Part shown: positions 8,549 through 20,513 of the stretch, one piece after another
Position numbering within the stretch: position 1 is the stretch's first letter
How the letters are laid out: each line of letters begins with the position of its first letter
Origin: Galeopsis tetrahit
Lineage: Eukaryota; Streptophyta; Magnoliopsida; Lamiales; Lamiaceae
DNA: 64,000 bases
Direction of reading: 5' to 3'
Assembly (NCBI GenBank): GCA_963675135.1
Contig: OY776131.1
Location: 40,153,232 to 40,217,231 of the forward strand
Notes under the pieces: model-generated
The model's input: the letters and a program-made list of their open reading frames with translations, nothing else
Told to the model about the DNA's origin: nothing
Database searches by the model: none
Position numbers and translations under genes: made by a program

Positions 8549-11185
8549 ATGGATCTTCATGGTCCAATAACTCCTCCAACCTTGAATGGTAGAAGGTACA
8601 CTCTTGTTGTTGTAGACGACTATTCTAAGTTTACTTGGGTAGTCTTCCTACACAAGAAGAGTGATACACAAACACTTCTGCCTGAACTGTTGAAGAAGTT
8701 ACAAGTTGAGAAGAACCAGTCCATAGTCAAGATTCGTAGTGATAAGGGAACTGAGTTCATTAATTGCTATATCAAAGATTTCTGTGCTAAACGTGGTATC
8801 CAACATCTTACAAGTGCAGCCAGGACACCACAACAAAACGGTGTAGCAGAAAGAAGGAATCGAACTCTCAAAGAAGCCTGTAGAACCATGATAGCCGAGT
8901 ACAATACGCCTCAAAAGTTTTGGGCAGAAGCTATCAATACTGCATGCCACTCACAGAACAGAAGCGCGATCAACAAAGCTCTAGGCAAGACACCTTATGA
9001 GGTTTGGAAAGGTAGAAAACCCCGCATTTCATATTTCCATATATTTGGTTGTAAGTGTTTCATCCATAACAATGGAAAGAGCAAGTTGAATGCCTTCGAT
9101 GCCAAAGCAGACGAGGGAATATTCTTAGGATACTCCTCGACTAGCAAGGCATTTAGGGTATTCAACTACTCAACTCTTTGTGTGGAAGAAACACGACATG
9201 TGGTTTTCGATGAATCTCGACAGGACTCGTCTGCCAACAAGATCAGTGAGAAAATTACTGATCTAACGATCGAATCTGACAAAGACTCAGAGGTATATGA
9301 ATCCGTTCAAGCCTACAATCCATTCATGAAAGCTCTCGAGTCTGATGACAAAGAGAAGGTAAGTGCTCAAGGTAAGTCTTCTAGACCATCTGACATGCCT
9401 GCTCTAGTTGACTCCACAACTCCTGGTAAATCTGTTGATGATACAAATGATGTCGATATGCATGATGTTGTACATGATATAGATGATGATAGTGCTATTG
9501 TTAAGAATAGAAAAACATGGAAATCTGCGCATGATACTGAAAATATTATTGGTGACTCTACTGTTGGTGTGAAGACTAGACGACAACTCTTTGAGTCGCA
9601 AGAACAGCCTAGTCCAACTATGTTTTGCTGGTGTTGTTTCCTCTCATCTATCGAGCCTACCACTGTTAAAGAGGCATTGACTGATAGTAATTGGATCATC
9701 GCTATGCAAGACGAGTTGAACCAGTTTGTTCGAAACGACGTCTGGGAACTTGTCGATAGGCCTAAACATCATAATGTAGTTGGCACTCGATGGATTTTCA
9801 AAAATAAGAAAGATGAGAATGATGTAGTCCTTAGGAATAAGGCTAGACTAGTAGCCCAAGGCTATTCACAAGCTGAAGGCATAGACTATGATGAAACATA
9901 TGCTGCTGTTGCTAGACTAGAAGCCATTCGATTGTTCCTTGCATATGCTGCTCACATGAAATTTACTGTATATCAAATGGATGTTAAAAGTGCATTTCTT
10001 AACGGTATTCTTGCGGAAGAAGTGTATGTTGAACAACCCCCAGGTTTCGAAGTCAAAGGCGACCAGGTGTACAGATTGAAGAAAGCCTTATACGGACTAA
10101 AGCAAGCTCCAAGAGCATGGTATGATACTCTCTCTCTCTTTCTATTGGAAAATGGTTTTACTAAGGGCAAGGTAGATAGAACCTTGTTCAGAAGACAAGA
10201 AGGGAAAGACATTTTACTTGTCCAAATTTACGTAGATGACATCATTTTTGGGTCACCTAACAAAAAGCTGAGTGAAAGTTTTTCGACACTCATGCAAAGT
10301 AAATTTGAGATGTCCATGATGGGTGAAATGAATTACTTTCTTGGTCTTCAAGTAAAACAGACTCCAAAAGGAATTTTCATAAATCAGGCGAAGTACACTA
10401 GAAATCTTCTAGACAAGTACGGGATTAAGACTTGTAAGTCTACTGGCGTACCGATGCAACCAACTTACAGAATGGATCCTGATGAACGCGGTAAATGTGC
10501 TGACCAATCTTATTATCGTGGATTAATTGGTTCTCTACTATATCTAACTGCTAGTAGACCAGACATTGCATTCTCTGTTGGTGTTTGTGCTCGTTTCCAA
10601 GCCAATCCAAAAGAAAGTCACATGGAAACCACGAAACGGATTTTGAAATATTTGAAAGGGACCATCAATCGTGGTATATGGTATCCCTCAAATGATGATC
10701 TATCCTTAAGTGGCTACTCAGACTCAGACTTTGGAGGCTGTAGAATAGATAGGAAATCTACATCAGGTTCTTGTCAATTCTTAGGCACAAAACTCATTTC
10801 ATGGTTTTCGAAAAAGCAGACTAGTGTAGCTACCTCTACTACCGAAGCCGAGTACATGGCTGCTGGTAGTTGTTGTAGTCAACTACTCTGGCTCATGCAA
10901 CAGCTTAGAGATTACAATATATATGAATCAAATGTTCCTATTTTCTGTGATAGTAATAGTGTCATTGCCATTACACAAAATCCTGTTTTGCACACACGTT
11001 GTAAGCATGTTGATGTGAAGCATCATTTCATACGTGATCATGTAGAAAAGAAGGATATTCGCATGGAAAAGATTCATACTGATTTTCAAAGAGCTGATAT
11101 TTTCACAAAACCATTAGCTGAAGCTCGATTTCGTGAGTTATGCATTAGTTTAGGGCTAATTGATCTAGACCCTACTTTCCTATAG
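8549..11185 (+). CDS. S1 integrase core, reverse transcriptase and RNase H
   Basis: The 878-codon frame is uninterrupted, although it is out of phase with the upstream protease part; 8549 is the first ATG after the frameshift and not the natural start. The integrase core has D in MDLHGP, D in RSDKGTEF and E in GVAERRNR. A copia RT follows with QMDVKSAFLNG and YVDDIIFG, then RNase H with SDSDFGG, TTEAEYMAA and CDSNSV. The C-terminus KHHFIRDHV...FTKPLAEARF is typical of Sirevirus pol. One change stands out: the RT motif normally DETFAPV reads DETYAAV, which could weaken activity. Confidence 0.92.
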   Translation: MDLHGPITPPTLNGRRYTLVVVDDYSKFTWVVFLHKKSDTQTLLPELLKKLQVEKNQSIVKIRSDKGTEFINCYIKDFCAKRGIQHLTSAARTPQQNGVAERRNRTLKEACRTMIAEYNTPQKFWAEAINTACHSQNRSAINKALGKTPYEVWKGRKPRISYFHIFGCKCFIHNNGKSKLNAFDAKADEGIFLGYSSTSKAFRVFNYSTLCVEETRHVVFDESRQDSSANKISEKITDLTIESDKDSEVYESVQAYNPFMKALESDDKEKVSAQGKSSRPSDMPALVDSTTPGKSVDDTNDVDMHDVVHDIDDDSAIVKNRKTWKSAHDTENIIGDSTVGVKTRRQLFESQEQPSPTMFCWCCFLSSIEPTTVKEALTDSNWIIAMQDELNQFVRNDVWELVDRPKHHNVVGTRWIFKNKKDENDVVLRNKARLVAQGYSQAEGIDYDETYAAVARLEAIRLFLAYAAHMKFTVYQMDVKSAFLNGILAEEVYVEQPPGFEVKGDQVYRLKKALYGLKQAPRAWYDTLSLFLLENGFTKGKVDRTLFRRQEGKDILLVQIYVDDIIFGSPNKKLSESFSTLMQSKFEMSMMGEMNYFLGLQVKQTPKGIFINQAKYTRNLLDKYGIKTCKSTGVPMQPTYRMDPDERGKCADQSYYRGLIGSLLYLTASRPDIAFSVGVCARFQANPKESHMETTKRILKYLKGTINRGIWYPSNDDLSLSGYSDSDFGGCRIDRKSTSGSCQFLGTKLISWFSKKQTSVATSTTEAEYMAAGSCCSQLLWLMQQLRDYNIYESNVPIFCDSNSVIAITQNPVLHTRCKHVDVKHHFIRDHVEKKDIRMEKIHTDFQRADIFTKPLAEARFRELCISLGLIDLDPTFL

Positions 11186-12058
11186 ACATGTACTAACCAG
11201 TCAGGTACATCAAACAAATAAGGAGACCAGAACAGAGCACTCGACTACTCACGCAACAGACAGGTATACAAGGCTAGACTAGATGACCAAACAACCCGAT
11301 GAGGAAGCTGGTAAAGCTGAGGGTAATACTAAGGGAATAAACATTTAAGGGGGAATCTATGATTTCTTAAATATCCTTATGTTGACTCTTATGTTTGTTA
11401 GAAGTCATCTTGTTCGAAACCTTGATCACTGCTTTAGATTGATATTCATCTAATTTATTTTACTCTACTTGTACCTACGATTACACGTTGTATATGATAA
11501 GATAGGTACATGAAAGTCATTCGATGATTCAAGAATAGACAAGCACAGGCGAAGGGGGAACTCGTCTTGTGTTCATAAGTCTACTCGTCTGTTCTGGATG
11601 GACTCGAACAGACAAGATAAGTGTTCTTTTGATCTAAATATGTTAAGTGTTTAATCAAAACGAATTAAGGGTATTATGGTAATTCGATAATGCTAAAGTT
11701 GGAAAACCCTAGAATTGGATTTATACACTCCCATTTTAATGAGGTGCATACACCAGTTCGCACACCACTCTACTATACAAGGTCGGATGAGTACACTCCC
11801 CTGACCTAACTAATAGAAGAGGCGGATTCCAAATTTTACAATATCAAATCACATAATATTCTCGATTCTGTAACTGAATACCAAAGGCCCCAACCGTTGG
11901 ATCTAATCCTTCAATCTTGGTCGTTGGATTAGGAATTTCAGTTTTAACAAAACCCATCTTCCACACACAACTTGCCCCACGATTTCATAACTTCCCTATT
12001 CTAGCTCTCGAATTTCTTGCAAAATCAAACTCCCCTGTTCTTACTCTATCTACTAAAG
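11186..12058 (+). other. Spacer between pol and third ORF of S1
   Basis: No gene. Two polypurine-like boxes occur, ttaagggggaatc at about 11346 and gaagggggaactc at about 11550. Repeated polypurine-like boxes are a known Sirevirus trait. The last 200 bases, up to the ATG at 12059, read like a leader with pyrimidine-rich runs. Confidence 0.6.
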
Positions 12059-15000
12059 ATGTCGATTATCTCTCTATTTGATGTGAGAACTAACATGCAA
12101 GCTAAGTTTGATCTTGGCCAGTTCACTGCAGAAGGGAAAGTGCATGTGGAGCCATCGATGTTCTTCAAAGGGTTACACACTGAAGGAAACCAAGAAATTA
12201 TCAATAAATGTATTCGATGTGGATTGAAGCCGTATCTGGAGGCATTTCCTCAAGTAGTATTGGAAGAAGAGGTGTTTCTATTCTATGCCAACGCCACCAG
12301 GCGAGGTGATGTGATCGAATCATTCATTGGAACGAGTCGAGTTGAACTCACTCGCGAGGTTTTGTTCAAGCATTTGAAGTTGCCCATCGGAACGATTGAT
12401 GTGGAAAACTATGTTATTGGTCAGGAGATGAGGTATTTGAGCATCTTTTGTGGAAGGAAATTGAGGCTCAAACTAGATGGCAAAATTCCAGCCGTCAAGA
12501 AGGGGGAACTCCTTGAAAAATATCGCACCCTTCTGGACATAGCAAGCAAAATGTTGCTATGTGCCACTGGCTCTCATGATTCAGTCACTCTAGGCAAGGC
12601 GAGAGTGATGGCGGCGATATATGACGGAATCACAGAGGGCAATTGGTTCAAGTTGATAGCTGATCGGATTATGTATTTCGAGCGAAGTGTTAGGGTTGAC
12701 ACCGACTCTTGCAGTTGGGTGGTGTCGAATGTTGTTGGTTTTGGTAACAAGCTGAGTATTCTACTCCCCTTGTTATTGACAAACAAATCTGATTAGAGGA
12801 AAGGAAAGCCCTTTCACCCACTAAAGTTCTATCTGAAGAAAGAGGCACTAAAGAAGCAGGCTGCAGCAAGAACAGCTGCCCCAAGGCAAGTTCAGGTTGA
12901 TGATTCAGCAGTTTTGCCGTATGCTGACTCGTCTAGTTCTTCAGAAGACGGGTCCGATGATGAAGAATCGGAGGACGTTGCGATAGCTGAGTCCAGTGCA
13001 GCTGACTCAGAGAAGACTCAGTCGGAAGAGGAGTCGGAACAAGAGAAGGAGCCAAGTGCTCAAATTCCTGAAATGTACACACTCGTGAGAGTTGGGTCGC
13101 CTACTCATCAAGACGAGTTGAGTCCTCAGGTTGGTACCTCTTCTCAATCTTTGTCAATTCCTCTCTCTCTCTCTCTTTTGTTCGAACCAAGGCTAGATCA
13201 CATCGATCTAGGCCTAGACCTCAACCCTCAACCTCGCAAGTACTGGCAACATTACCGCTTAGAGCCAGTCATCCCGAAATCACTCCCATAAAGGATACAG
13301 CTGATACTTCGACAGTTGTCACACCAAACCAAGCCACAACTCAGCCCCCAGAAACCACAGTCCAAACTCCATCCTTACCCTCAACAGAAAATGTTGAACC
13401 CTCTAACCCATCTACTTCAGACAAGACGACAGTTGCCACTGCAACAGCTGAGACAGGGACCCCACCTGCTCAGAACCCGTCTGATGTTAGATTTGAATCC
13501 TTGGTATACTATCCTATGTGTCTAAGAGAGAAGAGAGTTCGTGCTCGAGTATCCAAGAATTTGAAGAAGCAGCTCTCAACTCTCGACATCGACACTTCCT
13601 CAGAGCAGTTTGAGAAACTCGTAAGGATATGCACCTGGTTTTCATTGAAGAAATCTTCAACAGATAATCTTTTTGAGGTCATTCAAGGCATGGGTGGAAT
13701 CTCCAATTTTATGGATTGGGAGATGGAACAAAAAGAGAACAGTGGTGTTCAAGACCATTCAGAATTATTCCCTCGTAAGGCCTTAGTTGATCTTGTAAAA
13801 AGGATGTTGAGCATTCCTGATGGTGTTCTGGTAGAAGAGTTCTCGTTCGATGTTGGAACTCAAACTGATCTGGTAGAAGATGAGGTAAAGCCAGAAGTTG
13901 CTGATATTGCTGTTCAGACCTCAGAACCCTTATTGGAGTTAGAAAATGCTCCTGAACAAGCTGAAGAGGAGGCTGAAAGTTCTGGAGAAGTTGACTCTTT
14001 CAAGTTTGGAAAAGAAGACGATGAATTCATGGACGCTGTGATGTTCAGAGAAGATGAGCTTGTAGAGAAAGTCCAAGAAGAAATAGTGGTTGAAGCTCAG
14101 TCGACTACTCAAGTCTTTCCTGAAGGCTATCTTGAAGAGTTGAAGACGGATTTGAAAGAAGTTGTACACTCTGCTATAGATGAGTTCCTGCACTCAAAGG
14201 TGAAAGACATGCTAGTTGAGCAGAACCAATCACTTGTTGACAGCTCAAGGGAATTGATTGTTGGAGAGGTCAACAAGATGGACTCAACTTTCCGAGCAGA
14301 GATGTATGCTGAAGTTGAAAGTTTCCTGAAGAAGCAGGTTGATTTCTCTGAAAAGAGATCTATCTCATTTGCTCGTTCGTTAGCTGAAGAGTCAAGTAAA
14401 ATGGAAAGACTCTACAGGGTCAAAATTGAGATTGCTGATGAACAGAGACGGGAAGCACAAGATCAGTTGGTGCGTTCTCGAGCTGTTCTTACAGAGCTAA
14501 CAGAGCAGAACACACTCCTTCGCCAGACGGCTACGTATTTCAAGGATGAACTAGTTTCAAGTTTAAGGAAGCTAGAGTTGGCTACTGATCATCTTGACAA
14601 GATGAGTCACGACAAAACGCATCAAAAGCAGATCGAGATGGCTGCTAAAGCGATGAAGGAAGCTGTGAAGGAAGAGATGACTCGCTTTACAAGTCTTTTC
14701 ACTCTTAAGGCGAATGATGAAGCCAAAAAGGGGGAAGAGACTAGTAGAGTTGAGAAAGATAAGTCTGCTGAACCGGAAGAGAAGGAAGCTGCTACTGCTA
14801 TGCAAGAGCTAAGAAGGCCTAAGAGAGGCAAGCTAGTCAAAACTGCAGAGCTGGAGCAAGCTAAGGCTAATGAACAAAAGAAATTGGAGAAGGGCAAAGG
14901 TGTTTCATCTCCAGAAGCTGAGGTTCAGACCAGACGAGTTAAGAGGAAGCTAGCTATTGAAGCTGAAGAACCTACTGCGATAGTTGAGAAGAAGCAGAAG

Positions 15001-15522
15001 GTTGTTGATCTAAATGATGAAGCTCACTATGCAAACAAGAAGAAGATTGGTAGACACATTGAAAGTTTGCAGAAGCTGAAGGCAGATGAAGATCAGATGG
15101 AAGATCAGTTCATTGACTACTTCATTGATAGAGAACATCGAGCTGAATGGATGAAAGTGAAGAAGCAATGGGAACTTGATCATTGGATAATCAGGAAGTT
15201 TGGTGACTCTGAAAGTCCAGATGAGTTGTATTCTATGTTCGACAAGTTTATGGAAGGTCAGAACAAGATGTTGTGGAATTTGATCTTGAGGATATCTGCT
15301 GGAGCAAATTTCAATATTCTTGTCCCTGTATTTCCAAGATGGAAATGTCCTATGACTAGCTCTGGAAAAAGAGTTGATTTTAATCAAATCAAGAAGTTTG
15401 AAGAAGAACTACTGGATAAAGAGAAGATTGATGATGATGATGAGCATACTTCAGTTATACACAGAAGACTCCTAGATGCGTTTTGTGTTCCTAATCTTGA
15501 AGGAGGTAACATAACTGATTAG
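12059..15522 (+). pseudogene. S1 third ORF (env-position ORF), broken twice
   Basis: The ORF runs from ATG 12059 (the frame opens slightly earlier, at 12017) to the TAG at 15522. It has a TAG at 12794-12796, and the reading phase changes at a (CT)n run at 13160-13176; beyond it the original phase is rich in P, S and T and joins the long open part from 13501. The N-terminal 245 residues resemble the S2 and S0 third ORFs (LLDIASKMLL..., KARVMAAIYD). The middle is acidic and S-rich, and the C-terminal 670 codons are rich in E and K with a probable coiled coil around 14220-14600. I see no signal peptide or membrane helix, so the name env-like rests on position only. Function unknown. Confidence 0.75.
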
Positions 15523-15709
15523 TTTTTGTTATTTTATTTGCTCTGATTGATTTTTGATTTTTGATAAGTATGTGTAATATCTACTGGTATCATTTTTTGA
15601 ATGAATGAAAATATAAGTACTATTTGATGTTAAGACAAGATAACTACTTAACTAGTCTACTATTGAGAAAATATTCAAGTAGTTTTGGCTTCATCAAAAA
15701 TGGGGAAAT
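15523..15709 (+). other. S1 3' leader to LTR with polypurine tract
   Basis: Non-coding. It ends in atcaaaaatggggaaat immediately before the 3' LTR, the polypurine tract. S2 has atcaaaaagggggaaat at the same place. Confidence 0.75.
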
Positions 15710-16966
15710 TGTTGGGATATGAATCCTAGACAAGTCTTACATAATGATAAAAGATGAAGTTTTGATAAGCCAAAAGTAGTTTGAATATTTCTAAGTGTTG
15801 ACTGATCTAGTCTAGTTAAGAGGAGTCATCTTGAACAGACCAGTAGAGTTCACATGTGAAAGAAAAGTATTGTTTAAAGTTTAAAAGATAAGTACGATTT
15901 ATAAGTACTTCATATTTGGTTATATTGACTGTTTAGGTTGTTATTGAGCTATAATAATCATTGTATAGAGCTCATGATTTTTGTATGTAATAGATAGATT
16001 GATTGTATAGTTTATAAGTTGACTAAGCTATAAGCTTAAAGTAATGTAATAGTCTTGTTAGGTTTAGAATAGTCTACTATTGGAGATCGCACAAGAAGAC
16101 CAGACTAGACAAGAAGAATGAAGTCTACTTCACAAGACAGGTGCGCAACAAGACTCAACAAGACAGGTCAACTTGAAGTAAAGAAGAAGCGCGTATAAAG
16201 ATAAGATTAAAGAGTTAGAAATAACTAATTAAAAAGAAACGCGTGGATGGATAAAAAGATGCAGTTGCAAGTTAGTTTTCAAGAAAGAAGTTGGTTACAA
16301 CTAACTAAGTTCTTGATTTCAGAAGTCTATAAATACCTCAAGGTATTCATCGATTCAAGACTACTGATTACTGAAAGATTGCAAAGCTACATACTGAAGA
16401 ATTGTTCGAAGTTACTCTCAGAGTTCATTGAAGTTCAGAAAGCAAGTCAGAAGACAAGTGAAGAAACCAGAAGACTGCTACTGAATAAGTTTTTAGTTTT
16501 TGTTTACTGTTTTCAAGTTGCTAGATACTTGTTAAATTTCTAGTAAGATCGTAGACATATCTGGTGGTATAGTCTTAGAAGATCTAAGTCTTTTTCTTGG
16601 GACTCAAAAGAACAAGAACTCACACTTTGTACTCGATTGGAAGAGTTAGTGGAAACATCACAACTGGGTTGTGAGAGTGGACGTAGACAAGTTGTCGAAC
16701 CACTATAAATTGTTTGTGCTGATTACTTTACTGTTTTGATTAATTGCTTAATTGTTTACTTACATAACTGAACAAGACAAGTTGAGTATAGAACAGAGCT
16801 CTCGAATTTAGAAGATTGAGTATAAACTTTAGTTGGGCTCATTATTAATTTCGTATTCCGCATTTTGTAATTCTGATATATCGAAAGATTTTAGAAAAGT
16901 CTATTCACCCCCCTCTAGACGTTTTCTTTAGCTTCCCTCGATATTAACTCATCTTCGGGACCTACA
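15710..16966 (+). repeat. 3' LTR of S1
   Basis: 1257 bases, TGTTGGGATAT...GGGACCTACA, equal in length to the 5' LTR without its MITE. It keeps the empty site gttgcaag of the MITE. TATA box at 16328-16335. The right flank is the duplication cattc. Confidence 0.95.
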
Positions 16967-17364
16967 CATTCCATACTATGATTTAAGTAGTAAAAGTACC
17001 ACCAACTAAATCAGCAAATCATTCTAAAGTTGAAGCACAGATGACAGATAGCTTGAGCATATCTGCTTATGTAAGTAAAGTCGTAAATTGCACAACTATA
17101 TGCCAATATGAGAGGGAAGGAATGGAAAAAAAGCAACAAGAGCAAAAACCAACATGCTACAAATCCAGAGAAGAAAAAATTAACCCATGCAAAAGTAAGG
17201 ATTGAAATAAAGGCTCTTCCCATCTGAATTAATCCGAAAAAGGCCGATTTCTTCTGTGGCTTATGCCGATTTCTTTGGCGGCTCCATAAGCCACAGAAAA
17301 GCAACCACGGCCCCCATTAAGCCACAAAAAACAAGTGGCCTTGATTCAGGCCCTCTATCTTTAG
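16967..17364. other. Spacer with short hairpin
   Basis: No gene recognised. A short inverted repeat ctgtggcttatg...cataagccacag lies near 17254-17300. It is followed by related gcttatg/taagccac fragments. Confidence 0.4.
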
Positions 17365-17799
17365 CATGGACAAAAATATCCGGAAATTTTCCCGATATAT
17401 TCTCGATATATCCATTTTTCGCAGTCACCGATATCGATATTGAGAAGAAACGATATTTCCACGATATTTGTAAAAAAATCGAAAATATCGATAAAAATCG
17501 ATATACAATAAAAATATCGAGACTAATATCGGTAAAATATTGAAAGAATATTGAAAAATATCGAAAAATGTCTATAAATTTCAAAAAATATCATATGAAA
17601 TAACATTGTATGCTATATTTTATATAAATTTATCATAGATGTAAATTGATTTATATTGTTTTTTTGAATTTATGTATTAAAAGTTAATTATTAATTTTCC
17701 ACAATTTTTAAAATTTACCGATATCGATATTCGATATCGAGATATTTTCACAAATTTAAGGTCTCGATATTTCCACCAACACTGATATTTTTGTCCTTG
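17365..17799. mobile_element. Second hAT-type MITE (GATATC-rich)
   Basis: The 435-base element has inverted ends catggacaaaaatatc and gatatttttgtccttg and is flanked by an exact 8-bp duplication atctttag (17357-17364, 17800-17807). Many cgatatcgatat-type palindromes fill both halves, so the element can fold on itself. No coding capacity; the ORFs on both strands are by-products of the palindromes. Confidence 0.85.
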
Positions 17800-17807
17800 A
17801 TCTTTAG

Positions 17808-18410
17808 GTACCTCAATTAACTAGTAAAATAGTGCCCTTCCAACTTTCTCATTCACAGTAACATACACCGAATATTGATTTTTAACATACCCCGAATATT
17901 GATCAAATCCAACGTTTTGAAGCTGCTCAAGTAAATAACTAACCTAGTCTAAAATTTTGATCTGCATTAGATAAAGAGTAACATATGCCCACAAAAGAAT
18001 TCAACAAAAATAGGCAGATTACACAAATTGTTGAATGCAATTGATACCCCATTGATCGATTTACCCAAAAGAATAAAAAGATTAAGCAAAATGAGTAAAA
18101 CCCAGAATCACAAACACCAATTCGATTTTGGGTTTGAATCTAAACTTTACAGAGGAGCAATTTAACTCAAGCTAATAACACATTACATAGAATTTATAGT
18201 AATAGCTCAATCAGGGATAGAAAATCAATATAATGGAGACAAAATATCATGAAGATTCGAATGCGCAACCCTAAGAGAGATTCAATGGCTATTGCAGAAA
18301 ACGGAAAAAGAGAGTAAAAACTCACTGAGTCAACTCAGGGTGTCAACAACCCCCAGAAAACCCTAGCAGTACAATTTCAGGCCCTAAAAAACTCTCTTCA
18401 TGACTTGGTT
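17808..18410. other. Spacer; possible minus-strand leader
   Basis: No gene recognised. A near-direct repeat aacatacaccgaatattgat / aacataccccgaatattgat is at about 17861-17900. On the minus strand around 18290-18400 the sequence (ctagggttttctgg, ctctctttttccg) looks like a plant 5' leader, but no ORF follows that I can support. Confidence 0.3.
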
Positions 18411-20056
18411 CGTATTTTTGCACTTTTTAAACAACTATACGATCCCCACAAGCGTATGGGTTCGATAGTAGTATGATAAGTATACCAAGTAGATATTCGT
18501 TCCAAGGACCTAGAGAGAGCGTGGAGCCCCAAAACTATAAGTTAAAATGGTGTTATAGAAGCTAAATGGGAGGATAAAGCTAATATCAATTAAGAAAATA
18601 AACAACTAATGCAAACAACTAAACTAACTCTCAATAATGAAAGTGCAAGGTGGGAAAGTATTGCCTCGGGTGTATCCGTTTTGTGAGCAATTAAGTGAAC
18701 TAGTGAACAAATTACATGATTTTACTAAGAATTCGGGTTAAGCTAAAGGCTATCACATGTGTGTGTAAACCCCCTCGAAAGACATAGGTCAACATCGTGC
18801 ATTGATTAGCAATTATAGGATCTAACCAAATACCATAAGCTCCTAAGATAGTGTTGCATAAGCACTTTCAACACAGTTACTAATGCTTATGAAACGCCCT
18901 CTCACCTAGACGACCTCTATTTGTTTAATGTCTAAAGTTGTCGGTCTAGCCATTAACCTCCTCTCGGTTAGCTAATTACTAATTAACTTCTATTCAATTG
19001 ACCAAAGCTCACACTCACACTCCCAATCATGCTACCCAACTCTCGTTGCAATAAACATAATCGAACATGCTCGCTAATAGGGTTGATCAACCAAATGAAT
19101 CAATCAAAGTACAACTCTAGAAACATAAACACCCAAATTCTAAGCTAATCATGCAATTAATCCACAATTACTCTAAATTATCATCAAAACATCAACACTC
19201 AAGGCAATTAAGGATTAGCCCATGTCTAAATTGACAACTAGAATAAAACTTATGTAAATTAAACTACAAAACATTGATTAAAATGAAATTATCAAATTAA
19301 ATTTGCAATAAGAAAAATATCACCTCTAGTCTTCAAAATCTTCAATGCCAACATTAAATTGAAACACTAAATTAAAATCTATCTAAAAGTGAAATAACTA
19401 ATCTATTGAGTGAAAGTGTTTGGAGGAGAGGAGGATTTCTCCCCCAATATGGAAGAGCCCATGCTTTGCGTCCGACAATCTCGCTCTCTGTGTGTGTTCC
19501 CCCTACTCCCAAATTCCTCCTCTGGTTAACCCCAAAAATAAAAGTTAATTGATGAAATGGGCCTTGGCCCATTAGAATTCCAGCTCAGCTGTGTATGCGC
19601 ATACCCTTTCATGAAATGGCTGATGGGCCATTTTTATTTTTCTTCTTGGGCCCAATGTGCTCCCCAATTTAATTGCTGCTGATATATATAGCAAGTTGGG
19701 CCCACATAGTTTCTTCCCTTGGGCCGCAAAATGGTCATTCAATTTTGGACCTCCGTAATTTAATTAAATGGGTAGTATAAATCAATAGCTAAACCCAAAT
19801 AATTTTCTTCGAATCTTTTCTCGTTTCGGCTCGGCTCGGCTCTATTCTCGTATCACTCCTTCAATTGACTTTATAAAATAATTAAGGTGTGCTTTGCTCT
19901 AAAAATGCTCATTTTCCTACAAAAATAGCAAACTACACCATTTCTCCAAATCAAAGGCAATTAGTCAATTTAGTGTAAATAATGCACAAAATCCTATAAA
20001 ATTATACAAATTAAATACATGAATTTCAAGCAATTTTCACACTAATCACTTCACAC
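18411..20056 (-). repeat. Dispersed repeat A, unclassified
   Basis: Read on the minus strand, it starts gtgattagtgtgaaaattgc and ends near acgcttgtggggatcg. The first 230 bases match, with scattered differences, the plus-strand block at 43976-44205, including ataggattttatgcattatttacac-type and ggagtgatacgag-type segments. The later part has (c)gagagttggg features that also recur in copy B. No ORF of note. It could be a non-autonomous LTR element or another dispersed family; I found no clear terminal repeats. Confidence 0.5.
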
Positions 20057-20269
20057 CATAAAAAATACAGATAAAAAAATTCAAATCATTTGAGATGTAT
20101 GTTTACACAAAGAAACTAAAATTTTCAAATCATCCTCAGAACCCAAAATGCAATCAACAACATTCCCAACAGAAAAGCTACAAGAAAAATCGGAAGACTC
20201 CAATTCAGGCCACGTACCGGATATCTGAAGGCGGAAATCGGAGAAATAAACGCTTTCAGTCAAGGAGAG

Positions 20270-20513
20270 TGTAAAGGATATAAAGTAGTTTTGTTCCTTT
20301 TGTAACTACTTTTATAACTTCTTAGTTAGTGGTTAGTTAGTAACTACTAGTTGTTACTTAGTCTATAAATATAGATTAGGGTCTTTTGTATTCATAATGC
20401 ATTTTATGCACTTTATGCATTGTAAGCATTGTAACACTCAATCTATGAAATACCCTTTGTTTTGTATTTTCTTCTTTACAATTATAAGATGAGTGTGTGT
20501 TTACATCTCTACA
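20270..20513 (+). repeat. 5' LTR of the mini LTR element
   Basis: 244 bases, with TATA box tataaata at 20364-20371 and short internal repeats (gcattttatgc, actttatgc, attgtaagc). Confidence 0.9.

Larger units (their letters stand above)
3415..16966 (+). mobile_element. Complete Sirevirus-like Ty1/copia retrotransposon S1 (13.55 kb)
   Basis: The element has two LTRs, both TGTTGGG...CTACA. It is flanked by a perfect 5-bp duplication, cattc, at 3410-3414 and 16967-16971. Primer site, Gag, protease, integrase, RT, RNase H and a third ORF are in the copia order (integrase before RT). The 5' LTR is 1714 bases, but removing a MITE and its 8-bp duplication leaves 1257, exactly the 3' LTR length. I count about 10 substitutions between the LTRs (about 0.8%), so insertion was recent. 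Despite that, gag, pol and the third ORF all carry stops or frameshifts. Confidence 0.95.

Noticed and set aside
17256..17584. ORFs of 95 and 107 codons on both strands
   Set aside because: They run through the GATATC palindromes of the MITE and are low-complexity.
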